Assembly (NCBI RefSeq): GCF_017815535.1
Contig: NZ_CP072596.1
Location: forward strand, 2,883,614-2,947,613
DNA length: 64,000 nt
DNA from: Tessaracoccus sp. MC1865
GTDB lineage: Bacteria > Actinomycetota > Actinomycetes > Propionibacteriales > Propionibacteriaceae
Reading direction: 5' to 3'
Part shown: positions 43,528-52,276 of the stretch, piece by piece
Layout: each line of letters begins with the position of its first letter
Numbering within the stretch: the stretch's first letter is position 1
Notes under the pieces: model-generated
Database searches by the model: none
Told to the model about the DNA's origin: nothing
What the model saw: the letters and a program-made list of their open reading frames with translations, nothing else
Program-made: the position numbers and the translations under genes

Positions 43528-44694
43528 TCAGCCCCGGGGCTCGGCGTCCGGAACGGGGCGCGCGAGGGGCGAGTCCGCATCTGAGGCCAGCGCGAACGTG
43601 CCCTCAGCCCGGCGCACGCCGTGCACCGGGTGCGTGGGGATGAGGTCTGCGAGGAACGCGTACTCCCGGCCGATGTGGGCCGCGCGGAGGTCGCCCTCCT
43701 CGCGGAGCTTCTCGAGGTTGCGCCACCAGTCGGCCAGGTCGCCCCAGCCGGGGGCGGCCAGCGAGCCGCCGAACTGCCGCACCGCCAGCGATGAGCTGAG
43801 CGAGGCGAACTGCAGTCGCTGCTCCAGGCTCCAGCCGGAGATGGTGCCCAGGATGATGGCGGCGGCGAACACGTCGCCGGCCCCCGTCGGGTCGATGGCG
43901 TCGACGGCGACGCTGGGGCAGTAGGCCTCCTCCCCCGTCGTGTTGTCGATGGCGTACGAGCCCCGCACGCCGTCGGTCACCACCGCCAGCGGCACGAGGT
44001 TGGCGAGCGCCCGGACGGCGTGGCTCGGCCGGTCCGTGCGCGTGTAGCCCATCGCCTCCACGGCGTTGGGGGTGAAGGCGTGGCACTGGCTGAGGGGGGC
44101 GAGGTGCGCCTTGTCCCAGCGCCCCGTCTCGTCGAAGCCGACGTCGGCGAACATCAGCGTGTTGTCGTGGCGGAGCTTGTCCCACCAGAGGCCGGGCCGC
44201 TTCAGGTCGACGGCAGCGGCGCGGGCTGCGGGGGCGGTGAGCAGGAGGTCGTCGAGGGGTTCAGGGAGGACGTGCTCGTGGGTGACCATGCCGCGGTCGC
44301 CCCTGAAGGCCATGGACACGGTGATGGCCGAGTGGAAGTTCTGGAAGCGCCGCGAGCAGGACAGGTCGATGTGTTCCTGGTTGGCCAGCGTGTCCCACAT
44401 CCAGTCGGCGTAGGCGTCGTCGCCGAAGCCGGTGACCAGGCCGGTGCGCAGGCCCAGCCGGGCCGTCGCCGTCGACAGGTTCGCGATGCCGCCCGGGCAG
44501 GAGCCCATGCCGGTGCTGAACAGTTCCTCGCCGGGCTCCGGGAGCCGGGGCAGGCCGGTGAAGATCAGGTCGAAGAAGAGCGGGCCGGTGGTCACCACGT
44601 CCAGCGGCGGGTCGTCGTCGCTGCGCAGATCAGCGAGCGGATCCCAGTCCCAGCAGTCGTAACAGACGGGTTCCTGGTGCTGATGCTGGTTCAT
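43528..44694 (-). CDS. PfkB-family sugar kinase
   Basis: A 388-residue ATP-dependent kinase of the ribokinase/PfkB superfamily. N-terminal GG motif GSCPGGIANLSTATARLGL, and the C-terminal signature DAIDPTGAGDVFAAA with the catalytic Asp. It has an unusual N-terminal extension of about 30 residues rich in His, Cys and Asp (HQHQEPVCYDCWDWD). Last gene of the ABC sugar operon; it overlaps the upstream permease gene by 4 bp. It probably phosphorylates the sugar brought in by the ABC system so that the GH4 enzyme can act on it; the sugar is not known. Confidence 0.88.
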   Translation of the reverse strand: MNQHQHQEPVCYDCWDWDPLADLRSDDDPPLDVVTTGPLFFDLIFTGLPRLPEPGEELFSTGMGSCPGGIANLSTATARLGLRTGLVTGFGDDAYADWMWDTLANQEHIDLSCSRRFQNFHSAITVSMAFRGDRGMVTHEHVLPEPLDDLLLTAPAARAAAVDLKRPGLWWDKLRHDNTLMFADVGFDETGRWDKAHLAPLSQCHAFTPNAVEAMGYTRTDRPSHAVRALANLVPLAVVTDGVRGSYAIDNTTGEEAYCPSVAVDAIDPTGAGDVFAAAIILGTISGWSLEQRLQFASLSSSLAVRQFGGSLAAPGWGDLADWWRNLEKLREEGDLRAAHIGREYAFLADLIPTHPVHGVRRAEGTFALASDADSPLARPVPDAEPRG

Positions 44695-45500
44695 TCCTTC
44701 GACGCTCCTTCCAGCATGCCGCTGATGAAGTAGCGCTGGAGTAGCAGGAACACCAGGATGATGGGTGCCGCGATGATCACGCCCGCCGCGGCGAGCAGCG
44801 CGTGATCCGAGGTGTACTGGCCCTTGAAGATGGCCAGGCCGAGCGGCGCGGTGCGCCACTGCCCGCCGGGGCTCATGATCAGCGGGATGAGGAACTCGTT
44901 CCAGGTCCACATGAACATCAGCACGGCCACCGTCGCGATGGACGGCAGCGACGGCGGCACGATGATGCGCCACAGCGCGGCCATGCCGGAGGTGCCGTCG
45001 ATGGCGGCCGCCTCGATGAGGTTGCGGGGCAGGGCGCGGAACTGGGCGCGCATCCAGAACGTGCCGAAGGCCACCGACTGCGCGATCTGCGGCGCGGCGA
45101 TCGCCCAGATCGTGTCCGTGAGGCCCAGGTTGCGCAGGTCGAAGAACAGCGGGATGACGATGGCCTCGGCCGGCACCATCAGGCCCAGGAGGAACAGGTA
45201 GAACAGCACCGTGGACCCGCGGAACTGCATCGTGCCGAACGCGTAGCCGGCCAGGATCGACAGGACCAGCGCCACACTCACCACGAGGAGCGCCACCAGC
45301 AGCGAGTTGGTCAGCGCCGTGCCGAAGCGGCCCAGCTCCCACGCCGTGACGAAGTTCTCCCAGTGGAACGCTCCTCCCACGACGCCGATCTGCGGGCGCA
45401 GCGAGGTGAGGAGGATGGTGATGATGGGGAACAGCGCGAAGAGCGCGAAGAGGCTCAGGATGAGGTAGTTCATCAGCTTCTCGCCGGCCGAGACCTTCAC
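44691..45500 (-). CDS. Sugar ABC transporter permease (MalG type)
   Basis: A 269-residue membrane subunit with six hydrophobic segments. The EAA loop EAAAIDGTSGMAALWRIIVPP contacts the ATPase; the opening NYLILSLFALFALFPIITILLTSL is typical of MalG-like permeases. No ATPase gene is encoded in the cluster, so a shared MsiK-like ATPase elsewhere is expected. Overlaps both neighbours by 4 bp. Confidence 0.92.
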   Translation of the reverse strand: MKVSAGEKLMNYLILSLFALFALFPIITILLTSLRPQIGVVGGAFHWENFVTAWELGRFGTALTNSLLVALLVVSVALVLSILAGYAFGTMQFRGSTVLFYLFLLGLMVPAEAIVIPLFFDLRNLGLTDTIWAIAAPQIAQSVAFGTFWMRAQFRALPRNLIEAAAIDGTSGMAALWRIIVPPSLPSIATVAVLMFMWTWNEFLIPLIMSPGGQWRTAPLGLAIFKGQYTSDHALLAAAGVIIAAPIILVFLLLQRYFISGMLEGASKE

Positions 45501-46411
45501 CGTCGCACCTCCTTCTCTTCACCGATGCGCGACACGAACACGTTGATGATGAACACCAGCAGCGTCAGCACGATCGCGACGGCCGACGCGGAGCCCACCT
45601 GCTTGAGGTTGAACGCGCGGTTGTAGACCTCATAGCTGGGCACCGTCGTCGCCGTGCCGGGCCCACCGGAGGTGGTGACGTAGACCAGGTCGAACGTCTT
45701 CAGCGCGGCGATGATCGTCAGCACGAGCGCGGTGGTGATCTCGGCGCGGACGCTGGGCAGCGTGATGGCGAAGAACTCGCGCACCGGGCCGGCGCCGTCG
45801 AGGCGGGCCGCCTCATAGAGGTCGTTGGGGATCCGGCTCATGCCGGCCAGGAGCAGCAGCATGACCAGGCCGGTGGACAACCAGAAGCCGATCATGCCGA
45901 CGGCGGGGAGCGCGAAGTCCGGGTCGCCCAGCCAGCCGCGCGCGAAGTCGCTCAGCCCGACGAGTTCGAGCACCGCGTTGAGCAGGCCGCGCGGCGAATA
46001 AATCTGGTACCAGGCGACGGCGACCACGACCAGCGCGATCACCTGAGGCATGAAAATCACGACGCGGAAGAACCCGAGGCCGCGAACCTGGCCGCGCCGC
46101 AGCACTGCGGCGAGCACGAGGCCCACCACCAGGGGCAGGATCGAGTAGAAGAAGATCAGGACCAGCGCGTGGCTGATGGCGGCGAGGAAGCGACGGTCGC
46201 CGAGCAGGTCTGCGTAGTTGCCCAGGCCCACGAAGGTGGACGGGCCGAAGCCCGGCCAGTCGTACAGCGAGAACTGGCCGGCCCTCAGCAGCGGATAGAG
46301 AAGGAAGGCGGCGTAGACGAGGAAGGCGGGCAGGAGGTACAGATAGGGCGTCGCCCGCCCGCGGATCACCGCGGACGGGTTGCCCTTCCCCCGCCTACCT
46401 CGACCTGCCAT
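45497..46411 (-). CDS. Sugar ABC transporter permease (MalF type)
   Basis: A 304-residue membrane subunit with six hydrophobic segments. The EAA loop EAARLDGAGPVREFFAITLP and the start PYLYLLPAFLVYAAFLLYPLL are typical of MalF/UgpA-like permeases of the CUT1 family, which import di- and oligosaccharides. It follows the binding-protein gene by 3 bp and overlaps the MalG-type gene by 4 bp. Confidence 0.92.
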   Translation of the reverse strand: MAGRGRRGKGNPSAVIRGRATPYLYLLPAFLVYAAFLLYPLLRAGQFSLYDWPGFGPSTFVGLGNYADLLGDRRFLAAISHALVLIFFYSILPLVVGLVLAAVLRRGQVRGLGFFRVVIFMPQVIALVVVAVAWYQIYSPRGLLNAVLELVGLSDFARGWLGDPDFALPAVGMIGFWLSTGLVMLLLLAGMSRIPNDLYEAARLDGAGPVREFFAITLPSVRAEITTALVLTIIAALKTFDLVYVTTSGGPGTATTVPSYEVYNRAFNLKQVGSASAVAIVLTLLVFIINVFVSRIGEEKEVRR

Positions 46412-46414
46412 GGG

Positions 46415-47797
46415 TCACTCGCCCGTGAAGCCCTTGTAGTCGTCCTCGAACGCCTGCAGCACCTCGTCGGCCGAGCGCTGCCCGCCGAGGACCTCCTGGA
46501 GGCCCTGGCCCGCGGTGTCGGAGAACGTGGGCGTGGCGTAGTCGAGGTACGGCAGTAGCGTGCCCTCCTGGGAGACCTTGTCGAACGCCTCGAAGATCTC
46601 CTTCTGGACGCCGGACTCAGGCGCCAGGTCGGCGGCGCCGAGCACCGGGAAGCCGCCGTTCTCGGCGATGAGCTTCATGGCCTCGTCGCTGGTGATGTAG
46701 TCGATGTAGGCCACGGCCGCGTCCTTGTTCTCGGCGTTGGCCGGGATGGAGAACGGGATGCCGGTGCCACCAGTGGTGGCGAGTTCGCCGTTGACTGCGG
46801 GCGGCGGGGCCATGAAGCCGAGGTCCTCGCCCATGACGCCCTCCATGTCGGTGCCGAGCCAGGAGCCGCCGGGCAGGAAGACGCCGGTGCCCTTGGTGAA
46901 GTCGTTCCACGCGGCGTCGTAGTCGGTGCCGTTGGGCGAGGTGCCGAAGTAGCCCTCCGCGCCCCACTTGGCGAACTGTTCCATGGCGGCCTTGTTGCCG
47001 TCGGAGACCCAGCTGGCGCCGGCGTTGCCCATGCCCAGCTTCACGGCCTCTTCGGGCTCAATGTAGTTGGCCATCAGCGGGCCGAAGACGTGGATGGCGG
47101 GCCAGCCCTCGATGTTGCCGAGGATCATCGGCTGCTCGCCGGCCTCCTTCGCCTGGTCCAGGATGGCGAAGTACTCGTCCCAGGTGGTGGGCAGTTCCGC
47201 GCCCAGTCCCTCGAGCTTCTTCTTCGAGTAGAAGATGCCGACGATCTCACCGGTCTGCGGGAGTCCGTACAGGTTGCCCTCGCCGAACGTCGTGCCGTCG
47301 GCGGAGTAGCGCACCTTCGAGAGCACCGAGGCCGGGAAGCGGTCCTCCCAGCCGTACTGCGCCGCGTACGGCGACAGGTCGGTGAGCTGACCGGCCGTGA
47401 CGAACTGGCCCATGTCGCCGCGGGCGTTGTTGACCTGGACGACATCGGGCACGTCGTTGCCGCTGAGCGCCAGGGAGACCTGCGCCTTGAGGTCGTCGAA
47501 GGACTGGCTCTGGCGGTCGATGGTGATGTTGGGGTACTTCTCCATGAACGCTTCGTTGAGGGCGACGAGCGCGTCGTTCTGGCTGCCGCGGACCTCCTGG
47601 TCCCACACGGTGAGCGTGATGTCGCCCAGGCTGGCCGGGTCGACGCTGGGCTCAGCCGCGGCGCTCGAGCCGCCGTCGGCCGGGGCGGCGGTCTCGTCCG
47701 GGGCGTCAGATCCAGGGGCGCAGGCTGCGAGCATGCTGAGCGACGCAGCGGCCGCAACGGCCGCTTTGAGCAGCCGACTGAATGGACTGGGCGACAT
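46415..47797 (-). CDS. Sugar ABC transporter solute-binding lipoprotein
   Basis: A 460-residue extracellular binding protein with a lipobox (SLSMLAAC, lipid on Cys near residue 25) and an acidic linker, then the type II binding fold of family 1 extracellular solute-binding proteins (ITLTVWDQEVRGSQNDALVA, GEIVGIFYSKKKLEGLG, FSIPANAENKDAAVAYIDYI). It would deliver an oligosaccharide or glycoside to the two permeases. ATG 47797 has AAGGAGG. First gene of the operon, divergent from the DeoR regulator. Confidence 0.92.
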   Translation of the reverse strand: MSPSPFSRLLKAAVAAAASLSMLAACAPGSDAPDETAAPADGGSSAAAEPSVDPASLGDITLTVWDQEVRGSQNDALVALNEAFMEKYPNITIDRQSQSFDDLKAQVSLALSGNDVPDVVQVNNARGDMGQFVTAGQLTDLSPYAAQYGWEDRFPASVLSKVRYSADGTTFGEGNLYGLPQTGEIVGIFYSKKKLEGLGAELPTTWDEYFAILDQAKEAGEQPMILGNIEGWPAIHVFGPLMANYIEPEEAVKLGMGNAGASWVSDGNKAAMEQFAKWGAEGYFGTSPNGTDYDAAWNDFTKGTGVFLPGGSWLGTDMEGVMGEDLGFMAPPPAVNGELATTGGTGIPFSIPANAENKDAAVAYIDYITSDEAMKLIAENGGFPVLGAADLAPESGVQKEIFEAFDKVSQEGTLLPYLDYATPTFSDTAGQGLQEVLGGQRSADEVLQAFEDDYKGFTGE

Positions 47798-47900
47798 GAG
47801 GTCCTCCTTGACTGTCTGTGGCTCTGAGTCTGCCACGTTCTGTTCGGTGATGATCGATGTTTAGCGATAATGCTTGGTCATCGGGGCTAGGGTCGGTGTC
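47798..47900. promoter_or_regulatory. Divergent promoter region of the sugar operon and the DeoR/GH4 genes
   Basis: A 103 bp gap. On the plus strand TAGGGT (47888-47893) is 7 nt before the DeoR gene's ATG, a leaderless promoter. An AT-richer stretch at 47850-47880 has repeated CGAT and opposed GATGA/TCATC blocks and is the likely place for the DeoR operator and the minus-strand promoter. Exact operator limits cannot be set. Confidence 0.4.
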
Positions 47901-48668
47901 ATGCTGACAGATGTGCGCCTCCGCAGGGTGGCGGAGTTCGTGCACGCGAAGGGCTCCGCGTCGGTGCCCGAACTCGCCAGCACGCTGGGTGTGTCCGAGG
48001 CTACCGTCCGGCGCGACCTCCAACAGCTGTCCGACGCGGGCCTCGTCGAGCGGGTGCGCGGTGGCGCCTGCCGGCCGCACAGCATCCGTCCCGAGGCCGA
48101 CCACGCCGCCTTCGACGTGGTGGCCGGGCAGGAGACCCACGAGAAGCGCCGCATTGCCAAGGCGGCCGCCGAGTTGATCAACGACGGCGACGTCGTGGCG
48201 CTCGACATCGGCACCACCGTGTTCGCCATGTGCCCCTACCTGCGGTCACGGTCCATCACGGTGGTCACGGCCTCCTTGGCGGTGGTGGCGAAACTGAGCG
48301 ACGCCCCGCACGTCGACCTCGTGGTGATGGGCGGCGTCCTCAGGCCCAATTATCAGTCGCTGGTGGGGGTGTTGACGGAGTCGTGCCTGCGTCAGGTCCG
48401 CGTCGACGTGGCGTTCCTGGGGGCCGCCGGCATCCGGCCCGACGGTGCGGTCCTCGATTCGACGCCCAGCGAGGTGCCCGTCAAGCGGGCCATGATCGAG
48501 GTGTCCACCCGTTCCTGGCTGTTGGCGGACCACGCCAAGTTCCCGGGCGCCGGATTCCTCGAGATCGCCCCCGTCACAGCCTTCACCGGACTCATCACCG
48601 ACAGCCCAGCGGGGCCGGAGTCGCTGCACCTTCCCCCTGAAACGAATCTGGAGGTTCGCTACCCATGA
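47901..48668 (+). CDS. DeoR-family transcriptional regulator
   Basis: A 255-residue sugar-responsive repressor. N-terminal helix-turn-helix (ASVPELASTLGVSEATVRRDLQQL, quoted in two parts: SVPELASTLGVSEAT and VRRDLQQLSDAGL, followed by VERVRGGA). C-terminal sugar-phosphate-binding domain of the DeoR type (INDGDVVALDIGTTVFAM, VVMGGVLRPNYQSLVG). It most likely controls both the divergent ABC/kinase operon and its own GH4 partner in response to a phosphorylated sugar. ATG 47901 is set by the TAGGGT box 7 nt upstream. Stop overlaps the GH4 gene by 4 bp. Confidence 0.92.
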   Translation: MLTDVRLRRVAEFVHAKGSASVPELASTLGVSEATVRRDLQQLSDAGLVERVRGGACRPHSIRPEADHAAFDVVAGQETHEKRRIAKAAAELINDGDVVALDIGTTVFAMCPYLRSRSITVVTASLAVVAKLSDAPHVDLVVMGGVLRPNYQSLVGVLTESCLRQVRVDVAFLGAAGIRPDGAVLDSTPSEVPVKRAMIEVSTRSWLLADHAKFPGAGFLEIAPVTAFTGLITDSPAGPESLHLPPETNLEVRYP

Positions 48669-50032
48669 AACTCGTGATCCTCGGCGGCGGCGGCTTCCGC
48701 GTACCCCTCGTCTACGAAGCGGTGGCCACAGATCCGGTGGCCATGTCGGACGGCCGGCCCTTCATCGAGGAGGTCGTGCTCTACGACACCTCCCAGGAAC
48801 GGCTCGATGGCATCGAGCGGGTCATCCGCGCGCGGGCGGCGCAGCTCGAGAATCCGCCGACGCTGCGGACCGGCACGGACCTGCGCACCGCCCTGGCGGG
48901 CGCCGACTTCATCTTCTCCGCGATCCGGGTGGGCGGGCCCGCGGGCCGGGTGAAGGACGAGCGGGTGGCGCTCGATCTCGGGCTGCTCGGCCAGGAGACG
49001 ATCGGCCCAGGCGGGCTGGCCTACGCGCTGCGGACCATCCCGGTGATGCACGAGGTCGCCACGGCCATCGCCGAGGTGGCGCCCGAGGCCTGGACCATCA
49101 ACTTCACCAACCCGGCCGGCATCGTGACGCAGTCCATGCGCCGGGTGCTCGGCGAGCGCGTCGTCGGCATCTGCGACACCCCCATCGGGCTGGTGCGGCG
49201 GGTGTCGCGGCTGCTGGGCGTCTCGCTCGAGCACGACCAGGACCGCGTGGACTACGACTACCTGGGGCTCAACCACATGGGTTTCCTCCGGTCGGTCAGC
49301 GTCGACGGCGTGGACAGGTTGCCGGAGATCCTCGCCGACGACGCCCGGCTCGACACCATCGAAGAGGCCCGGCTGATCGGCAAGGACTTCGTGCGCGCGC
49401 TCGGCGCCCTGCCCAATGAATACCTCTACTACTACTGGCACACAGACTCCGCCGTCGGACGGATCGGGCAGAACGAGCAGACCCGCGGCCAGTACCTGGC
49501 GGCGCAGCAGGGCCAGTTCTACGAGAATGTCGCCGGGGCCGCCGACCCGCTGCGCCTGTGGCACGAGGTGCTGCACGAGCGTGAGGCCACCTACATGGCC
49601 GAGGCCCGCGACGAGGAGCGCCGCGAGGAGGACATGGGCGGTGGCTACCAGGAGGTCGCGCTGCGGATGATGCGGGCGCTGGCCACGGGGCAGCCCGAGC
49701 GGATGATCCTCGACGTCGCGAACCTGTCGGACGGCCGGCGCGTGGTGCCGGAGCTGCCCGACGACGTGGTGGTGGAGGTCGCCTGTGTCGTCGATGGCGA
49801 CGGGGTGCACCCACTGCCCGTCGGGCCCGTGAGCCTCCTCGAACTGGGCCTGATGGCCCGGCTCCGCGGCGCCGAGCAGGCCATCGCCGAGGCCGCCCTC
49901 ACCCGTGATGCGGACAAGGCCTGGGAGGGCTTCGCCTCGCACCCGCTGGTCAACTCGCCGGAGCTGGGGCGCAAACTTCTCGACGGCTACATCGCCGCGC
50001 ACGAGGAGATCGCCGCGCTGTTCGCCGATTGA
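48665..50032 (+). CDS. Glycoside hydrolase family 4, 6-phospho-beta-glucosidase type
   Basis: A 455-residue NAD- and divalent-metal-dependent glycosidase that cleaves phosphorylated glycosides by an oxidation-elimination route. The NAD site is LVILGGGGFRVPLVYEA; metal ligands lie in GICDTPIGL (Cys) and YLGLNHMGFL (His); INFTNPAGIVTQSM is a family block. GH4 enzymes usually serve PTS systems, but here the importer is ABC-type and a PfkB kinase is encoded next door. Coupled by 4 bp overlap to the DeoR gene. Faces the aldolase gene convergently. Confidence 0.92.
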   Translation: MKLVILGGGGFRVPLVYEAVATDPVAMSDGRPFIEEVVLYDTSQERLDGIERVIRARAAQLENPPTLRTGTDLRTALAGADFIFSAIRVGGPAGRVKDERVALDLGLLGQETIGPGGLAYALRTIPVMHEVATAIAEVAPEAWTINFTNPAGIVTQSMRRVLGERVVGICDTPIGLVRRVSRLLGVSLEHDQDRVDYDYLGLNHMGFLRSVSVDGVDRLPEILADDARLDTIEEARLIGKDFVRALGALPNEYLYYYWHTDSAVGRIGQNEQTRGQYLAAQQGQFYENVAGAADPLRLWHEVLHEREATYMAEARDEERREEDMGGGYQEVALRMMRALATGQPERMILDVANLSDGRRVVPELPDDVVVEVACVVDGDGVHPLPVGPVSLLELGLMARLRGAEQAIAEAALTRDADKAWEGFASHPLVNSPELGRKLLDGYIAAHEEIAALFAD

Positions 50033-50095
50033 GCCGGGTGGCCGGAATGTGGAGGGCGCCGCCGAGGCCCGCCGCCCACATCTGCGCAACTCCGC

Positions 50096-50974
50096 TCAGG
50101 TGTTCGACGCGGCGTAGATGCTGCCGATCGACTCGTCGAGCAGCGCGTCGAACTCCTCCTGGGTCTGGCTCCCCATGAGCCCCTCGGTGAGGGCGCGGGA
50201 GAAGCTGGCCACGACCCCGTGCTGACGTCCGAGGCGCTCGTTGGATTCGGCGCGCGTGTAGCCGCCGGAGAGTGCGAACACCCTGAGCACCCGCGGGTGG
50301 CCGACGACGTCGCGGTACAGGTCGTCCACCTCCGGCAGCGTCAGTTTGAGCATGACCCATTCGTCGTCTGGGAGGGAGTCGAGGCCCTCCATCAGGAAGT
50401 CGTGGAGCTGCTGTTCGGCGTCCGCCTTGAGCGGGCTCTTGATGTCGACCTCGGGCTCGAGGATGGGCACCAGGCCGGCGGCGAAGATGTGCCGACCGAT
50501 GTCGAACTGCTGATCGACGGCGGCCTTCAAGCCGGCACCGGGGGTCATGACGACCGAGCGCATCTTGGTGCCGAACACCTTGTTGTCCCGCGCCTCCGCG
50601 AGCACGTCGTCGAGTTGCGGCATGTCCTTCATCAGGCGGGCGCCGGACTCCTCCTCCCGTAGGCCCTTGTCCACCTTCAGGATGGGCACCACTCCCTTGA
50701 CCTTCCACAGGTACTGGGCGGTGGGTTGTCCCTCCACCTGTCGGCGCATGGTGTCCTCGAAGAGGATGGCGCCGAGGATCCGGTCGCCGTCGAAGCTGGC
50801 GCTGGTCATGATCCGGGTCCGCATCTCGTGGACGCGGTCGAACATCTCGGTCTCATCGGCCCAGGATTCGATGCCGTAACGCTTCAGTGCGCCAGGCGTG
50901 CTGCCACCGCTCTGGTCGAGCGCGGCGATGAAGCCGGGTGCGCTCTGCATCTTTTCGAAGTGGTTCTCAAACAT
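50096..50974 (-). CDS. Class I fructose-bisphosphate aldolase
   Basis: A 292-residue Schiff-base aldolase splitting fructose 1,6-bisphosphate to triose phosphates. Family blocks: GFIAALDQSGGSTPGALKRYG (quoted in part: AALDQSGGSTPGALK), ILFEDTMRRQ, VVPILKVDKGLRE (Schiff-base or phosphate-site lysines), PILEPEVDIKSP, WVMLKLTLPEVDDLY and RVFALSGGYTRAESN. Matches the short bacterial class I type. ATG 50974 has AGAAGGGAAGGG upstream; the 5' region has a long GC hairpin and a three-copy CCATTG repeat. It sits next to the sugar locus but is transcribed on its own. Confidence 0.92.
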   Translation of the reverse strand: MFENHFEKMQSAPGFIAALDQSGGSTPGALKRYGIESWADETEMFDRVHEMRTRIMTSASFDGDRILGAILFEDTMRRQVEGQPTAQYLWKVKGVVPILKVDKGLREEESGARLMKDMPQLDDVLAEARDNKVFGTKMRSVVMTPGAGLKAAVDQQFDIGRHIFAAGLVPILEPEVDIKSPLKADAEQQLHDFLMEGLDSLPDDEWVMLKLTLPEVDDLYRDVVGHPRVLRVFALSGGYTRAESNERLGRQHGVVASFSRALTEGLMGSQTQEEFDALLDESIGSIYAASNT

Positions 50975-51004
50975 GGGGCGCCCTTCCCTTCTACGCGTGG
51001 CCGC

Positions 51005-51062
51005 GCCGGGCGGGCGGGCGACGCCGCCCGGCTCCATTGACACTTCCATTGTTCCACCATTG
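51005..51062 (-). promoter_or_regulatory. Aldolase upstream region: hairpin and CCATTG triple repeat
   Basis: GCCGGGCGG (51005-51013) pairs with CCGCCCGGC (51024-51032), a 9 bp stem in the probable 5' leader. Upstream of it CCATTG occurs three times (51034, 51046, 51057), 11-12 bp apart, about one helical turn, so on one face of the DNA. This looks like a multi-site operator. Confidence 0.4.
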
Positions 51063-51072
51063 ACTGGGGGTT

Positions 51073-51807
51073 TCAGGCGGGAGCGCGTTCCTCCTCCACC
51101 GGCCCGGGCTCCGTCCGGGACCGCACGGCGTGCCAGATGCGGTGGCAACCGATGACGACGGCGAGCCACGCCAGACCGATGGCCCAGGCGCCGAACACAT
51201 CGGTCAACCAGTGGTGCCCCAAGAAGACCCGGGAGAGGCCCATCGAGATGGCGTAGAGCGCCGCCAGACCGGCGATGAGCCAGGTGAGCCCCCGTTTCCG
51301 GTTCCAGACATGGCGGATCAGCAGGTAGGCGAGGATGCCTGCGATGACCAGCGCATTGAGGCTGTGTCCGCTGGGGAAGCTCATCGACGACTCGTAGGGC
51401 GGCACCGCCTCCGCGATGGGGGGCCGGGCCCGGCCGATGTAGTTCTTGCCCAGGACGGTGATGAGCAGCGAGCCACCCACCGCGATGACGGTGAGGATGA
51501 GGGGGGTGATGTCGCGCCAACGCCAGCACAGGAATGCGACGACGACCCCTGTGATGATCGGCTGCCAGAGGGGGCCGCCGGTGTTCGAGTACCAGGCGAC
51601 GAACGAGGTGAACCCCGGGGTGCGTGCGGCGAGGGCCCAGTCGAGTGCAGGGCGGTCCCAGGCCGCGACACCGTCCCTGTCGCCGACCGACTCGAGGATC
51701 TCTCCGAACAACTCGGTCAGGCCGATGGCCGCCAGCAGGGCGACGACGAGGGTGGTGCCGAGGAGGGCGGACGCCTTGGCTTTGGGCGTCGAGTCAGGCA
51801 GTTGCAT
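51073..51807 (-). CDS. PAP2-family membrane phosphatase
   Basis: A 244-residue membrane protein with about six hydrophobic segments. The three phosphatase motifs are present: KNYIGRARP, PSGHS and SRVFLGHHWLTDVFG, with the catalytic histidines outside the membrane. Members dephosphorylate undecaprenyl pyrophosphate, phosphatidic acid or similar lipids. ATG 51807 follows; no clear promoter. The next gene upstream (deaminase) ends 40 bp before the start. Confidence 0.9.
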   Translation of the reverse strand: MQLPDSTPKAKASALLGTTLVVALLAAIGLTELFGEILESVGDRDGVAAWDRPALDWALAARTPGFTSFVAWYSNTGGPLWQPIITGVVVAFLCWRWRDITPLILTVIAVGGSLLITVLGKNYIGRARPPIAEAVPPYESSMSFPSGHSLNALVIAGILAYLLIRHVWNRKRGLTWLIAGLAALYAISMGLSRVFLGHHWLTDVFGAWAIGLAWLAVVIGCHRIWHAVRSRTEPGPVEEERAPA

Positions 51808-51847
51808 CCGACAATGCTCGCACGGACGCCGGCCACTGGCCGCGGAC

Positions 51848-52276
51848 TCAGCCAGCTAGTTCGACGCTGAGCCCGCCGTCGCGCAGGATCTGGGCCCCGG
51901 ACGGGAGGCCCACTTCGGAGCGCACCACTTCCGTGTAGCCGGTCTCGTAGACGACCCGTGTCACGCGGCGCGAGTTGATGATCAACCGGGCGCACGTGGC
52001 GCACGGCTCGTGGGTGACGAACAGGGTGTGGCCCTCGCCGTTCCAGTTCGCAGCCAGGAGGGCATTGACCTCCGCGTGGATGAACCCGCTCTGGCCTTGG
52101 GCCATGGATTCGCGTTGGTTCGGTTCGCCGGCGGCCCGGCCGTTGTAACCGACGCCGACCACGCGGTGCCACCTGTCCAGCAGGCAGGCGCCCACCTGGA
52201 CCTTCGCGTCGGCGCTCCGGGAGGCCCAGAGGCGTGCGGTGGCGAGGCCGAGTTCGTCGAACGAGGGGCGCGTCAT
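51848..52276 (-). CDS. dCMP/cytidine deaminase-like zinc enzyme
   Basis: A 142-residue cytidine/deoxycytidylate deaminase-fold protein. The zinc site is His67-Ala-Glu69 (IHAEVNAL) and Cys92-x-x-Cys95 (PCATCARLI); VGACLLDRWHRVVGVGYNG matches the dCMP deaminase branch that makes dUMP. It is shorter than the T4-type regulatory enzymes and lacks their extra allosteric part. ATG 52276 has TAGACT 7 nt upstream and also overlaps (ATGA) the end of a probable broken small gene upstream. Confidence 0.85.
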   Translation of the reverse strand: MTRPSFDELGLATARLWASRSADAKVQVGACLLDRWHRVVGVGYNGRAAGEPNQRESMAQGQSGFIHAEVNALLAANWNGEGHTLFVTHEPCATCARLIINSRRVTRVVYETGYTEVVRSEVGLPSGAQILRDGGLSVELAG

